A DNA stretch of 64,000 nt from Panicum virgatum (lineage: Eukaryota > Streptophyta > Magnoliopsida > Poales > Poaceae). The notes below the pieces were generated by a model, which made no database searches, was not told the DNA's origin, and was given only the letters and a program-made list of their open reading frames with translations. The stretch is taken from assembly GCF_016808335.1 (NCBI RefSeq), contig NC_053149.1, positions 15,613,714 through 15,677,713 on the forward strand, read 5' to 3'. The position numbers and the translations under genes are program-made. Below are positions 12,748 to 24,479 of this stretch, piece by piece. Position 1 is the first letter of the stretch; each line of letters opens with the position of its first letter.

Positions 12748-14640
12748 TGTAACACCCCGATATTTGCCGGGGTCGCCAAGGCCAAATTGGCCACGGCGCC
12801 GCTCGTGCGCGCGCCGCGCGTCCGCGCCAGTGCCGCCACGTGTCGTCATCCCTTGCACGCTCGACGAGGATGGCCGCGGAACCGCCACGGCGATGCCGTG
12901 ATGACCCGAACGACTGCACCTCGCCCGTTCTCGCGTTCTTGACCGCCTAGACCATTCCCGCAAGCTCAGAGCCGTCCTTGACCTTCTCTTCGTCGCTCTT
13001 GAGCCCGAGAGCCGAGCCCCGCGCGCCCCTTTGCCGAGAACGGTCAGTGCCGCCCGCCATTAGCTCCGCCGCTCGCCGGTCTCCCGTGGAGCTCTCTCCT
13101 CCACCCTTCCTCGCGCCCAACAAACCCCGCAATGAGCTTCCTTGACATCCGTTGGTGCTCCCCGACCCGCTTGCCGCCGCCCAGGCCTGCTGCACCGCCG
13201 CCGCCGCCGCCTACAGCCGCCGCCGGAGCCCTGCTCCGCGGGGAAACCCCAAGCCGGCCTCCCCAACCCCGTCCAAGACCATCTACAGGTCCCTCTCGAC
13301 GTCCTCTTGCTCCTCCCCCTGCTCCCCCTCGCCGCCGGCGACCGCAGGCGCCGGATTTGCGCCGCCCGCCGCCTCCTCTGTTTCCCAAACCGGCCAGGGA
13401 CCCAAGTTGAAAAGAAAATAGAAGTTCAGGGGTCTTTGCGCAAAAAGAGATTCTTTTTCCTTTTTCTTTTCCAAAGCAGTGAACTTGTAAATTCGATATA
13501 AATTCGTAGAAAAATCGGAAAAATGCAAACTCAATTGATCTGACTTCCTTGTTACAAGATCTACAACTTTTATTACATGCACATATTTATTTTCTGTATA
13601 TATTTTAATCTAGGAAAAAGATTAGATTTCATAGACTATAATTATTCTAGGAGTTATACTTAACATCTATGAGTGATTTTTGGCTGGTAGCTAACACATG
13701 CCATGATTAGTGTTGTGTAAAATTTTGAGCACCAGTTAACACCTATAACTAGATGAAACCCTGGTCTTGGCTAGATCTAGTAGAATAATGTATTCTTTTA
13801 TTTCTGGATGTTCTGATTTAGATATATGTATGAAACTTTTTCTGTGTATTTCCAATACTAAATAAACATCACTGTCCAAATTTCATTAATTATAGATTTG
13901 TTTAGCTATTTCTTTTATTTAATCCTGGTTTAGTAAACTTTAATTATGAAAAATAAGTTATGTTGTTTTTAAATCATGGAAATATTTCTAAGTGTTCTTT
14001 TTATATAGCTTAGCTTTTCCATGAAGTTTGATTCCCAATTCATGACTAGAACAGGAGCTAAAAATGAATCTTGTAAATATGATGTCTGTTTTGTTTATTT
14101 TCTCAGAATTAATTATGTGTAGATAAAATCATGAAAAATTCCCAGTAGCTAATTCCTCCCTTTCTAGACCTTCTGTTAAAGTTTGAGCTTCTTTTATACT
14201 CTGGTCTAACCTGTATAATTCAATATTGTTCTAGGAGTTGTCTGAATGAATGAATTGTTCGGATTAAATGGATGCATGAAATGACGTGATTTTACAGAGT
14301 AGATTTATCTTTGTACCTTCTGTTTAGAATAATTTTTGCTGAAGTTGTTGTTATTTATGTACTGAGTTATTTAATTATTAGCAAGCCATGACCTGCATAT
14401 TATAGGAATCAACTACTGCTTGTTTGTGCAGTTAGTGAACTTCTTTTGTGCCGTTGATCATGATGCCATGGGTAGTTAGAAATGTAGTTAACTACTCTAT
14501 AAACGATTGCCATGGGATACGATTGTTTGCTATTTGTTAGACTACAACTTTACCGTGAAGGAAAAAAATAATAACACCTAAATCGCTAAACAACTCGAAA
14601 CTTTACATTCATACATATGCATTGCTGCATTTCATTTAGG

Positions 14641-14789
14641 TACGATAGATGAACCACGTGAAGGATGTCACGTTGAAGCCAGGACAGAAGACGGTGAATG
14701 GTGGACACGTCTAGAAGATGGATGGATGGATCCCGATGTGCATGATCCCAAGGAAGGTACTTGCCAAGCGAGTATCATCTAACTAACGC
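14641..14789 (+). other. Exon-like segment inside the solo LTR
   Basis: A pyrimidine/AG acceptor-like site (TTCATTTAG, about 14630-14639) is followed by an open acidic reading frame that includes GEWWTRLEDGWMDPD and ends in TAA. It follows a GC-rich block (12750-13410) and a 1.2-kb AT-rich stretch, giving an exon-intron-exon look. The related LTRs at 55282 and 60715 have a segment in the same relative place. Function unknown. Confidence 0.3.
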
Positions 14790-15842
14790 TGACTCAGTGT
14801 TCGTCCCAGGCAAGCCCCGGTGCACATCCTATTATTTGAAATTATGACACCTATATATGTATTTATTACTTGTGCATTACGTTTCAGGAGTTGATTGGAA
14901 CCCTAGTTGCATGATCCCTAGGTTTCCCTAAATTATACTAGTATGTATAGGACGATAGAAATGCTATGCTTAATAAGTATCGATAGAAGTCGAGTGACTG
15001 CTTGTCACTTGCGAGATATAGGATGTTTAGAAGATGAGTAATTTCCAGTTACTCGCGAGATATAAGTTATATGTATAGTTATGTTATAGTATCTGAGTTA
15101 TTGAAAGTGATATGGAATTGTGAGACCGGGCGGGGAGTGATGATGTTTAGGTATGGCAGCAGGACAGGGTTCCTGGTTGTCTTAGCTCCGCCTGTGTCGA
15201 TTAAGGACCGGTCGTTGTGGCAGTGCTGATCGGGGATTGAACTGTACTAACCGCATGCCGGGAGTAGGAGGTAGTCGAAACCGGTAAGCCTAGTACTGCC
15301 TTGCTTCGAAAGTACAGGACTCCAACTCACCTCCTGGGGTAGTCGAGTAGTCGCGGAGAAATGGGGTTGCATATGTTTACTTTTGGTGGTCTCACGTTGA
15401 GCTCGGCTGACCATATGATGGTGGGGCGGTCCTGTAGTTCGAGACGGGGAGGGGAATGGTTGGTTTGTATTGTCCGACGGGGCAAATACGTGCCGTGTTG
15501 GTTAGGTCCACCTTGCAAGGTTAAATCGGATCGATTCACCGTGTCTCGCGGTTATGAGGGCATTGGTCTCTTTGTCACACCGTAGCAAAAATGTAGAATG
15601 TGAGTTAGGTATGTTTATATAAAATATTGATCTCATTGAATTATTTTGCTTGCATCACCATGATTGCTATAGTAGGTCTATGCAAATATTAGATGAGAGT
15701 TAATTTATATAGAACCTGGAGCTAAAATAAAGAAAGTAAGGAATTACTTTAGTTGCTTTTTCTGCAAAATAAACCACCAGCCAAATGCCTTGCATGTCTA
15801 GATATGTGGGCTAAGTTATATCCACTGGTCGGGTAAGTCTTG

Positions 15843-15862
15843 CTGAGTATTAGTATACTCAG
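15843..15862. repeat. LTR palindrome CTGAGTATTAGTATACTCAG
   Basis: A perfect 8-bp stem (CTGAGTAT / ATACTCAG) with a TAGT loop. The same 20-mer occurs at 56451-56470 and, with one change, at 61885-61904, in LTRs that differ much elsewhere. Confidence 0.85.
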
Positions 15863-16267
15863 GGTTTGTTGCCACCATTATTATTTCAGGTATAGAAGCT
15901 AATCAGGATTCGCATCAGTGGGCTCGATGTGACGTCCTCACGTGTTCATAGTTATCGTGTTGTTTTATTGGTTCTCAATCAAATTTCTTTCTCTCAGGTC
16001 ATGTTCTCTTCTGCTGCTGTCATTTATTTTATGTAAATTCTAAATTTAAAGCTGTTTTATAAATATTTATGTTATTATCTATTTTGTGAAATTATATTAT
16101 GCGTACCGTCTGTGCTCGCCGTCGCGCGAGACTTCTGGTGTGTTTCGATCGGCCTGTGGGTTGGAAACAGGCTGTCAGGTTACACTTAATTAAGCTAATG
16201 CGTCTGATGCGTTCAAATGATGGCCATTACGCTTAATTAAGCCGTTTAACTTGGCGGTTCTGTCACA

Positions 16268-16575
16268 CAGCGAGCTGACTGTTGTACATGCTCTTAACGA
16301 AGCACGGGTGGATTACTAGTAATTTATTTATTTTGTACAGAGAGCCGCAGCGCAAATGTATTTTTACGCGGTGAAAAGGGTAGGTGTGAACACCCGTAGC
16401 AATCGTGGGGCCGGCGTATTCGGGGGCAAAGCGGCGCTAGTAGAGAGAAGAAATTCTAAGCGCCTTTTAAAACTGCCCAAGAAACTAAAAGGAGAAAAAG
16501 AAAAGGCCCCTCGATTAGAAAGTGAGCTGCTAGAAGGGGCGAGGTGCATCACCCAAAAAAAAGGCAACGTATCTA
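16268..16575. other. Unassigned sequence
   Basis: A short stretch between the solo LTR target duplication and a fold-back MITE. Small ORFs on both strands (16356-16640 plus, 16364-16567 minus) carry no recognisable domain. Confidence 0.4.
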
Positions 16576-16928
16576 GTGCAAATCAAGGATCTCGTGCAAA
16601 CTCGTGCAAACCTACTAAACAAAGTTTCAAAAAATTCTGAAAAAAATCATGAATGTGCTTCTCAGCTTACCTCATTTATATATAAAATTTTATGGTCAAA
16701 TTCGTCTTACTCTAGAAGTTACAAAAAGACAAATTTTCTGACAACAATAATGGTTCAAATGCATCTCAAATTTTTCTTTTTTTAACTTCTAGAGTAAGAC
16801 GAATTTGACCATGAAATTTTATATATAGATGATGTAATCTTAGAAGCACATTCATGATTTTTTTCAGAATTTTTTGAAACTTTGTTTAGTAGGTTTGCAC
16901 GGGTTTGCACGAGGTCCTTAGTTTGCAC
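16576..16928. mobile_element. Fold-back MITE with 146-bp inverted arms
   Basis: The arms 16576-16721 and 16783-16928 are near-perfect inverted copies (outer ends GTGCAAATCAAGGA and TCCTTAGTTTGCAC) separated by a 61-base loop. The flanks are TA on both sides (16574-16575 and 16929-16930), which fits a Tc1/mariner-type target. No coding sequence. A transcript through it would fold into a long hairpin. Confidence 0.88.
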
Positions 16929-17754
16929 TATATATGTTCCAAAAAAAAAAAAGAACAAGTGTGGTGTCAGGTGTGAACGCGATAAGTAGATGAGTCACGA
17001 GCGTGGGATGGAGCACGCCCGTCGTTTTGTGATCCCGCGACAGCCCCCGCTTTCGCGCTTTCGAAACGGTCGTCGTGGGGGTCCATTGAAGCCGCGTTGT
17101 CAGAGGGCGGGCCCCACGGACGCCGCCGCCCGAACGATTGATGGGATCGCCGATGACGGATGGGCCCGGCAGTTTGGTCGGCGTCGAGCCAGGGTCTGCC
17201 GCGCTTCCGTTACCCGTCGGACGGACGAGGGATGGATGATGGATGGCTGGAGACGGGGGAGATGGCTTCGGCTCCAAGCAAGCAAGCAGGAGGACGGGAT
17301 GGAGCGGCTGTCCTGGCCTGGCGTCGATCCAGCTGGACGAGCGTTTGCTTGCGGCGCGCGTTCTGGGGGCGAGGGATGGGGGGCGTGGGCGTGGCAGCCA
17401 GCGTACGCGTGCCGTCTCTGCCTCTGCGGATCGGATCGGAGGGGCCGGGGCAGAGTAGAGTGGAGTGGAGTGGAGTGGAGCGCAAGTTACCGTGGTCCGT
17501 CACCCGTCGTCGAGCCTGCCACGTTGCTAGCACAACACACAGCAGTATTGTTGGGCGCACGAGGACCGGCCAGGTCCACGTCCGCCGCCGGCCGTGGGCC
17601 TTGTTTGGCATACTAGGCCGTGTTAGGAATAGTAATATTTGATCATTAATTACGGTATCAAATAAAGTCAGTTTACAAAATCAACTTCAGAATCCCGCGC
17701 CAGTGACCTTGAAGAATCTAGTGAGGACTTTGACCGCGTGATTAAAAGATCATC
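16929..17754. other. GC-rich unassigned region
   Basis: 16990-17600 is GC-rich with overlapping ORFs in many frames and no recognisable domain. A GGAGT microsatellite lies at about 17455-17484. 17600-17750 resembles the inner part of a common grass MITE (it has GACCTTGAAGAATCTAG followed by TTTGACCGCGTGATTA), but I cannot place its ends. Confidence 0.35.
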
Positions 17755-17908
17755 ACTGTATCATCACTGTAGCATCACTGTAGCATATCATACGGTGAAC
17801 CCACAAAAGCGCATGACGAAAACTTTGATGTGCGTGGCCCACGGCGAAACTCACACGGCGAACAGACGATGGCAAAGACATTTTTGCCGTATGCTTTTTA
17901 TCAATCAC

Positions 17909-19446
17909 TGTTGGCGTTTCTTACGCTCAATAGAATATGAATTCCGCAAGCGCACAGAATCACCGCTGTAGCACTTCACCTTGAAGTATTCCAGGGTATC
18001 GTATATTTCCTCAGGGAAGCACTATGGATAAAGAGTATCAAAGAATCGAATGACAAACTCTACTAGGGATATCAACCGACTAACTTAGTGGGGGTAAGCC
18101 TGATATGATAGGATAAGATAATGGCCAACAATGACCGATTGACACAGGAGACTATAATCCTTAGAGAGGTAAGCAGCTGGGAGGACAACGAGCGAGAAAG
18201 ACTCCTAAACACTTCTAAACTATCGAGCTAGCCTCTGTAGACTAAACCTTGCTTCTAACTAGTTATCGGGAACCTAGAGCTTACTTCGGCGGCTGAAAGA
18301 GGAATGACTTCAGAAAGAGATGAGAGGGGAGTCCAACGGCAACATGCAACTACTGCTATGAAAATACCCAAATGTGGTGGACTACACGGGATGGACAGAG
18401 CTGTCACCACCTGCCGCCTACCACAACAGTTCCGTGGGGTGGAACACACTTTCTAGCTAACACTAAGCCCAGACACCACGTCCGTACTCGGTGTTAGGAT
18501 TTCTCTTGACGTGTTCAAGAGAAATCCCCCTCAACCTAGAGAACTAACTTGAGTTACTCTAGTCCGGGCGAGAAAACCCGTAAGATAAGATCCCGATAAA
18601 CAAGGTAGGTACAAAGCCTAAACTAGAGAATTACTTCCGCACACAAGATAACTTGGAAAGGTAAATAAATGCGGGAAGTAAAGGTGACTCGAAAAGATAA
18701 AGAAGATAATTTATATTGATAAATATCAAAGGAAAAGATACAAGAGCTTATACCCGACTTCCGATGACGACTCCGAAATCCCGAGACAAGCTCGACTCGA
18801 CTCTAACTCCTAGACTACCTAACCTACTCTAGAAACTAAGAATGAGAGAAGAGAGCTCCTTTTGGTGTGTGTCTCACAAGTGAGGATGGGGGGCCTATTT
18901 ATACTAGCTAGAGGTCGGTATTTGGCCAAGGCGTTGGTTGAACGCAAGATGGCCGGTTGACGTAGCTTCCACGCGAAGATGAGCACGAGACGCTGCAAAG
19001 TGGGGCCGGCCGGCCTGGGATTTCGGCCACCTGGCCACCGCCTTTGCACAGACGTCTAAGATTGCTTCTTGAAGTCGGTAGTCGTTGCGTTGCCCGAACA
19101 CTGACAGTTGGAGGCCGGCCGGCCTGGGTCTGGCACGTCTCGGCCTCCCGTTTCACCGACATCTTGATCCACATGTGTATGAAGTCCATAGTGGTGTTCC
19201 GGCCTAAAAGATTTCGGTAAGTGCTGCAAGTGGGTCTTTTCATCCATGTGCTAGGCCTTTCGGTCCATTTGATCGAACCAACTTGCAATCCTTAGTTTAG
19301 AGGCTTTGTACACATGTCTCTTCGCTCCTGTACCGAAGACGGGGCACACATAGTGGAGGTGCTAGGCCGGCCGGCCGGCCTAGGTGAGGCCGGCCGGCTT
19401 GGGTTTGTCCCACTTTTGCCTCATTTTTGGTACATTAGTTCCTACA
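17909..19446 (-). repeat. Solo LTR (minus), probably Copia
   Basis: On the plus strand it runs from TGTTGGCGTTTC to TAGTTCCTACA. The flanks ATCAC (17904-17908) and ACCAC (19447-19451) agree at 4 of 5 bases. Orientation is minus, from a TATAAATA box (complement of 18896-18903). The GGCCGGCC-rich block (19005-19390) lies upstream of that TATA box. The other end includes GATACCCTGGAATACTT (minus), a phrase I associate with grass Copia LTRs. No internal domain is present. Confidence 0.65.
19005..19400. repeat. GGCCGGCC palindrome cluster in U3
   Basis: GGCCGGCCGGCCTGG-type copies occur near 19004-19018 and 19112-19126. A pair lies at 19361-19380 and 19386-19400. All are upstream of the minus-strand TATA box of the solo LTR, with the spacing irregular. 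Confidence 0.8.
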
Positions 19447-20028
19447 ACCACAATTCATCCAAAATTTGTGGAACTTGTTAGAAATAAGTAAAATATGTAT
19501 GGAACATGGTGTAAAGCTCATTTTATTCCCGAAAAGTTGACGGTCAAAATAGAAAATAATGGCCGTCAACAACCACACGGCAAACGACAAAGACTAAAGT
19601 TTGCCGTGTGCCTCAAAGGGGCACACGGCAAACCCTAACGGTCATCGTTGGCCGTCCCTCGGGCTGACGACCGAGACGCGTGACGCGCACGTGATGGTCC
19701 ATTGTCGTGTGCCCGTGCTAGGACACACGGCGAAAGTCCCGATTTGCCGTGTGCCGTAAGAGGGCACATGATAGAGGTTAACGACCGTCGTTGGCCGACA
19801 ATCGGCCAATGGCCGTTAAGCCGACGCATGCGCCGCGCACGTGAATAGAGTTTGCCGTGTGCCAATGCAGGACACACGGCAAAATAACATTTTGCCGTGT
19901 GTCTGAACGTTGCCGTGTTTTTTGTTTAATTTGCAACGCATGGTAAAGCATTTTTTTGCCATGTGCCCGATAGAAAGCGCATGGTAAAACTTTTCGGGTA
20001 CACGACAAAGTTTAAGTTTTTGGTAGTG

Positions 20029-20296
20029 AGCCACTTGCCACCAACCGACCAACAGTACTTTTCTTTTATAATAAATCTGCACCAGACACTAGCGACAGCT
20101 AAACAAACAGACTAACAGCTCTCTTACGGCTGGAGACCCACAAGTGACAAGCCTCTCCCAGCAACCTGGTCACGCGGACCCGAGAGTCGTCCATGCATAT
20201 TGCCGGCGACGTCACGTGTACGGACGGCGGCGACTTGCTGTTAGCTTGACTGGTTGACTACCCGTTAAGTCAAAGTTAGCAGCACGCACGTCTCTT
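20029..20296. other. Unassigned sequence
   Basis: No gene is seen. It is moderately GC-rich and holds short G-box-like ACGTG words near 20213, but nothing supports a promoter call. Confidence 0.3.
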
Positions 20297-20563
20297 GGGC
20301 CCCGTTTGGTTTTGCATTCTAGGATCCTAGAACAAAGTTTGACCAACCTATAAAAAATTTCAAACAAAGATAGTTACAAAAGCCAATTTTATTTACTGTA
20401 GTATTACAGTAGCAAATCATGAATTAATTACCACTATTAGATTCGTCGCGAAAAATTACACATATCCTTGAAGAGATTTTGCAAATAGTAGACTTCATTT
20501 AATAGTCATGCCGAAACTATAAATGCATTCTAAGATGCCATTTTAGAAACCAAACAGCAGGGA
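20297..20563. mobile_element. MITE with GGGCCCCGTTTGGTT end
   Basis: The left end GGGCCCCGTTTGGTTTT and right end AAACCAAACAGCAGGGA are imperfect inverted repeats. The inside is AT-rich and non-coding, with the phrase TTAGATTCGTCGCGAAAAATTA common in dispersed grass MITEs. Superfamily and target duplication are not resolved. Confidence 0.65.
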
Positions 20564-20816
20564 CCAAGGCTAGGAGGCTAGCAAAAGCTGGGGCTTTTGT
20601 ACTCCGATATGACATGCTGCTGCACTGCGATCGCAACCTCACTAGCATTTATCCACGGTAGTTGTGCTCCATAATCAAATAGCAATATATAACGAAAATT
20701 TTCGCTAGTTTTTTGTTTCCAAGTTTTCGACGATTTTTTGAAGTCTTATGGTCTCGATCTATGGTCTCGATCGAGACGCGCTGCGAGAGGATAGACCAAT
20801 CTATATAATTTTTAGA

Positions 20817-22501
20817 GCCGGGTAAAAACAAATTTTTAGAGATGAGTGTAGCATCCGCCCCTAATTTTCATTACTAAAAATGTTATGTTTAGAAGCGGGT
20901 CACACCACGACTCACCCCTATAGATTGAATAAGAAAAATTAGAAAAAGTAGCACAACAGCTGCTCCGAGTTGTTGCTCCCATGATGCTGCGCCAGGCGGA
21001 TGCTGCTCCCTCGTGACACGCTGCCGCGCCGCCGCCGTCGCTTCGCACCCACCGATCGCTGCAGCTCTCTCGCGCCACCGTTGTCGCCTCGCACTAGTTG
21101 TTGCAGCGCCCCCGCGTCGCTGAAATGGAGCTCCGGGTGGTCAGGAGGCGGTTCTCCAGGGCCTGGCAGCTCTAGCGGCCATTCTCAAGCGCGACCGGAT
21201 TGTCGATGTCGGGTTGTGCTCCGGCGCGGCCGGCGGCGACCGGCAGCCGGTGTTCATGTAGCCAGCCAGTAACGGGAGTAAAGGTAACGGGTACCCCAAA
21301 ACCTGCGAATGAGTGATACGGGCCCAAGGAGGATAAGATAAGCACGGCCCGAGACGGACGCAACCGGCCCACTAGGAGCTGACTCCTGAAGGGAGCCTCG
21401 CCCCCGGACCGACCCCTGTGAGGAAGTGTCCGCCTTGTCCGACCCTCATGGAGGGACTTCCGCCTCATCGGACCCTTACATAGAAATATCGCGTCGACCC
21501 CTGCGGAAGGGGTGGGGACGGGTCCACAAGGCGGTTTGACCATACAGCGGACTCAAGGACCATCATTAGTCTAGGGAAGGCCCGCGTAGGCTGACAAGAC
21601 CACTCGCCCCTGCCAAGCACGAGCTCGGGCAGGAGCGGCAGCAGTCCGACGTGACAACGCCTCACCAATGGGACGGAGCACGCCCTCCGTCGCCCAAAAG
21701 TCAGCTTTAAGGACGGGAGACCGTCCTCAGGGACAGGGAGAGGACGTCCCCTCCTGCCAACGCCAGCACCGCCAGCAAAGCGATCATCAACACGTGTCCC
21801 TGCAATGGGACGATGGCTACAACATGCCATGACTTTCCTTCACCCGTCATGATCACCAGGAGCGGAAGACGGGGGATGGAGATTGCCGCCGAACGAATAG
21901 GCGACTAGGAGCCGTACCAAGGCCGGCCAACCAGAAGAAGGGATGGCTAAGATACATCCGACCCCCTAGACTTTTCCTTTCTCACTTTTCCATCTTTTTT
22001 GTATCTGACTCCCCGTTCTCCCTTGGGCTATAAAAGGGATGGGGGTACCCCATGAAAAGGGGGATCGGACCCGGACCGATCAATCAACCCCCACACACAT
22101 GTCCACGGACACATTCCCACTCATTTCCACTAGAGACTTGGGAGCCCCGTTCCCTCTCTCGCCCGTTTGTAACCCGTACTGCAAACTTTGAGTGCAAGAG
22201 CGCGAGAGCTCGAATTGGACGTAGGGACATTCCGTCCGAACCAGTATAAACCCTCGTGTCGAATTCTTGCATTACCATCCGGAGTAGCGACGCGCTTACA
22301 AATTTACTAGCCAGTGATACGGAACACCGACAGCCACCCTCTCACCACCCCTAAAAATGGAGTGGTTGAGGGGGCTAAAAATACATTTTTAGAGACGGAT
22401 TGTTGCTACAGTAATTTCACTTCATTTATAGCAATAAGTCAAATTTTAGTCCCTCTTTAAAAAAATTCGGAGCGTTCTTACAAATCGTCTTTGTGGTAGT
22501 G
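20817..22501. mobile_element. CACTA-type remnant split by an LTR
   Basis: The right end is CTTTGTGGTAGTG at 22489-22501, a CACTA-type terminus. Both outer parts contain related words (TTTTTAGAGACGG, CCCCTAAAAATG, and degenerate forms at 20817-20920), which looks like subterminal repeats. The left terminus was not found. The middle, from about 21250 to 22325, is an LTR. 20950-21250 is GC-rich and may be captured DNA. Confidence 0.5.
21250..22325 (+). repeat. LTR insertion (plus), family not assigned
   Basis: A TATA box (GGGCTATAAAAGGGA, about 22026-22040) gives plus orientation. The downstream part has TTTGTAACCC, CCAGTATAAACCC and an end in GGAACACCGACA, which match the 3' part of the LTR at 40855-41030. 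The 5' boundary was not resolved, so the start is approximate and no TSD could be confirmed. Confidence 0.55.
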
Positions 22502-23849
22502 GCCTTTGCGGCCTACTGTCAGTTGCCCCTGCTGGTAGATAGATAAGGCGACGGCGATGGCGATGGCCCTCTGCGAGCTCAGGCGTGCGTCAGGGTGACG
22601 TCGTTGCGCGGGGGGGAGGGGGTGGTGGGGGGCGGCCGTGTGCCTATGCGCCGCGGGGGCCAGACCGGCATGGCTCAGGATGCAGGCGGGGTGGACTTTG
22701 TCGCGAACCCACCATCTCAGCCAGCGTCACGAACCCGCATAACCTGCACCGCAAACCCGCATCACTGGAGCGGGCCACGCGGCTCTGGTCGCGGTACCCA
22801 GCGGTGCCACAACGGCCGCCAGACCATAGCGCATTCGCCGCCGCGCACTGACATCTTCGCGATCCGTACGAGCTCATGACGCGTCGTCGAACGTGGACCC
22901 TCTTCAGCTGAGCTCGGACGTGGCTTCAGTCAAGAACAACTCTACCGTGCTTGATGGGGATCTTGTTCAGAATCACAGCCGCAATCCTGATGGGATCTCG
23001 TTGAGAGTTGCAAGGATGGCGAGCTCGATCTGGTGCAGAGGAAGGTCTGCAAAACGAAGGGCACATGCAGCGATCGCATCATGTCCACCGCGTGGGCCAT
23101 CAAACCAAATCCAGCACCTCGTTGGCGTCAGGACTCAGGACTCCATTGCTCGACCACAATATTTATTCACAGCGGCCGGCGGCACAAGGCAGAAGAGATT
23201 CGTGGTCACTCGATTTGCTAGAAAAATTAGTTTTGTCATTTCTCGCGAGACTCCAGAGCTTAATGTGCAAGCAAGCTTGCACCCAGCAAACAGGCTCTGA
23301 TGTTCGCCGGCATAACAGCCAGCTCATGCCTCGTGATGGCACGCGGCGATGCACAAAGCCCACAAAAGACTCGCGGCGGCGTGCGGGCGGCCGCATGAGC
23401 CCGCAGGCGTCCTTGCGGCTGGTGCGGACGTGAAGCGGAGCGGCCGGCCGCAACCCACCCCGCTTGCAACCAGAGGCATGGCCGCTCCCGCTGAAATGCA
23501 GCTCGATCGCGGTGTGTTGTCAGCGAGATGATCGTGAAAGCGGTGATGCTTACCATTCCGGCCTGATAATAATCCTCTGTCCTCATGTTCTTTTTTTTTG
23601 CATCTTCGATGAGCTCATCGATGTCTCTTTTGCGCGGTTGGAGGAGAGAATTCTACAACGACGATGGCGATGCTCGGTTAACGAAAGTCTCTTCATCACG
23701 AAACGCGCTGTACCTCCCTTGTTTACGCAAGCAGAACTCCATTAAATTTGTATTTATTATTGAACCATAGCCACATCTCTACATGCTTTTTAAAAATAAT
23801 TTTTAAGTCTTTTTTTCTGAGATTTATGGACAACATCTATATGTACTAT
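22502..23849. other. GC-rich region without a supportable gene
   Basis: Several overlapping ORFs (for example 22893-23300 and 23008-23433 plus, 23163-23453 minus) have no recognisable domain. It could be captured gene material or a diverged host gene. 23550-23849 becomes AT-rich. Confidence 0.35.
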
Positions 23850-24150
23850 GAGAGTATCTCCAACAGATTATTCATTCCTCTCCCCAATACTAAAAAAATT
23901 AATATTTTGGTGATGGAGGCGCTTCAGTATATTACCAATTCAATCCTCATTACTTATAAGTTTTTGGTAATCACCAAAACACACCTCTCTCTCCCCCCTA
24001 AATGTAGGGGGTTTTTATTTCTACGCTATTATTAGTGATTGTATTTTGGTAGTCTACTGCACCAACAATTATCTAAAACATAAAAATAATTTTTAGTAAT
24101 GAAGCGAGAATATGTTTTGGATATAGAATTTGAGTAATATGTGGATAGGC
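23850..24150 (-). mobile_element. MITE of the GAGCATCTCCAACA family (older copy)
   Basis: It starts GAGAGTATCTCCAACAGATTA and shares long blocks (ATTACTTATAAGTTTT, GGTAATCACCAAAACACAC, GTGATTGTATTTTGGT) with the reverse complement of the element at 62662-62964. The right end is decayed (about 24150). Confidence 0.7.
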
Positions 24151-24192
24151 ATGAAGCTTGATTTTTTAGAATTACACAACTCAGAAAAAAAT

Positions 24193-24260
24193 GCGAACAT
24201 TATGATTTGAATCTTGGTGGATAGCGTCCCCTGACTGTCCAACTATTCGACTACAAGCCA
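24193..24260 (-). other. Degenerate tRNA-like segment (3 of 4)
   Basis: On the minus strand TAGTCGAATAGTTGG (A-box-like, complement of 24239-24253) precedes AAGATTCAAATC (B-box-like, complement of 24204-24215). It is the weakest of the four. The host element here is not identified. Confidence 0.3.
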
Positions 24261-24479
24261 ATTCGCCGGCATGAAGCCTGATGACGATGGATGAGCCACC
24301 AAGGGGGCCGGCCGTGCAGATTCCGTTCTGGTCTGGCGACCTGCTTTCCTCGATACCAGCGCTCCTGGGCGCGGTTAGCTATGGCTTGACCTTAATTAAA
24401 TAGGCCATCAGCCTATCTATAAAAGAGGAAAAAAATGATCATGCGCATGCATGCAGAGAAGATAACAATCATGACATTA

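Larger units (their letters stand above)
12748..16267 (+). repeat. Solo LTR of a long-LTR Gypsy family
   Basis: It begins TGTAACACCCC and ends GGCGGTTCTGTCACA. The flanks are CAGCC (12743-12747) and CAGCG (16268-16272), a 4-of-5 match to a target duplication. The second half is clearly related to the LTRs at 54166-57073 and 60527-62507. Shared blocks include GCAAGCCCCGGTGCA, GGCAGCAGGACAGGGTTCC, the CTGAGTATTAGTATACTCAG palindrome and the 3' terminal 150 bp. The first half differs: it has a GC-rich block (12750-13410) followed by AT-rich sequence. No internal domain follows, so this is a solo LTR, probably produced by LTR-LTR recombination. Confidence 0.8.
17755..20028. mobile_element. CACTA-type remnant with GCCGTGTG repeats, split by a solo LTR
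   Basis: The right end is TTTTTGGTAGTG at 20017-20028, a CACTA-type terminus. Inside are many TTTGCCGTGTG and CACACGGCAAA words in both orientations (19560-19990, and CACGGCGAA forms at 17840-17870), the subterminal-repeat pattern of this superfamily. The left terminus is not recognisable; 17755 is where related repeats begin. No transposase gene is seen. A solo LTR occupies 17909-19446. Confidence 0.65.

Noticed and set aside
12362..13582. Overlapping long ORFs on both strands (12362-12709, 13044-13388, 13142-13501 and others)
   Set aside because: GC-rich composition keeps several frames open at once and no domain or start context was recognised. 12748 onward is LTR sequence.
15200..15220. 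GGACCGGTCG in the solo LTR as a member of the GACCGGTC clusters
   Set aside because: It is a single word in a block conserved in all three related LTRs, not a cluster.
16990..17642. ORFs of 130-208 codons on both strands
   Set aside because: Same GC-rich effect. The frames overlap each other and end in a GGAGT microsatellite, with no recognisable domain.
17748..17790. Short ATCACTGTA repeats as a CACTA left terminus
   Set aside because: CACTGTAGCATA does not match the right terminus CACTACCAAAAA, so the left end could not be assigned.
22893..23433. Two overlapping plus-strand ORFs of about 140 codons
   Set aside because: No recognisable domain, no clear start context and overlapping minus-strand ORFs of similar size.
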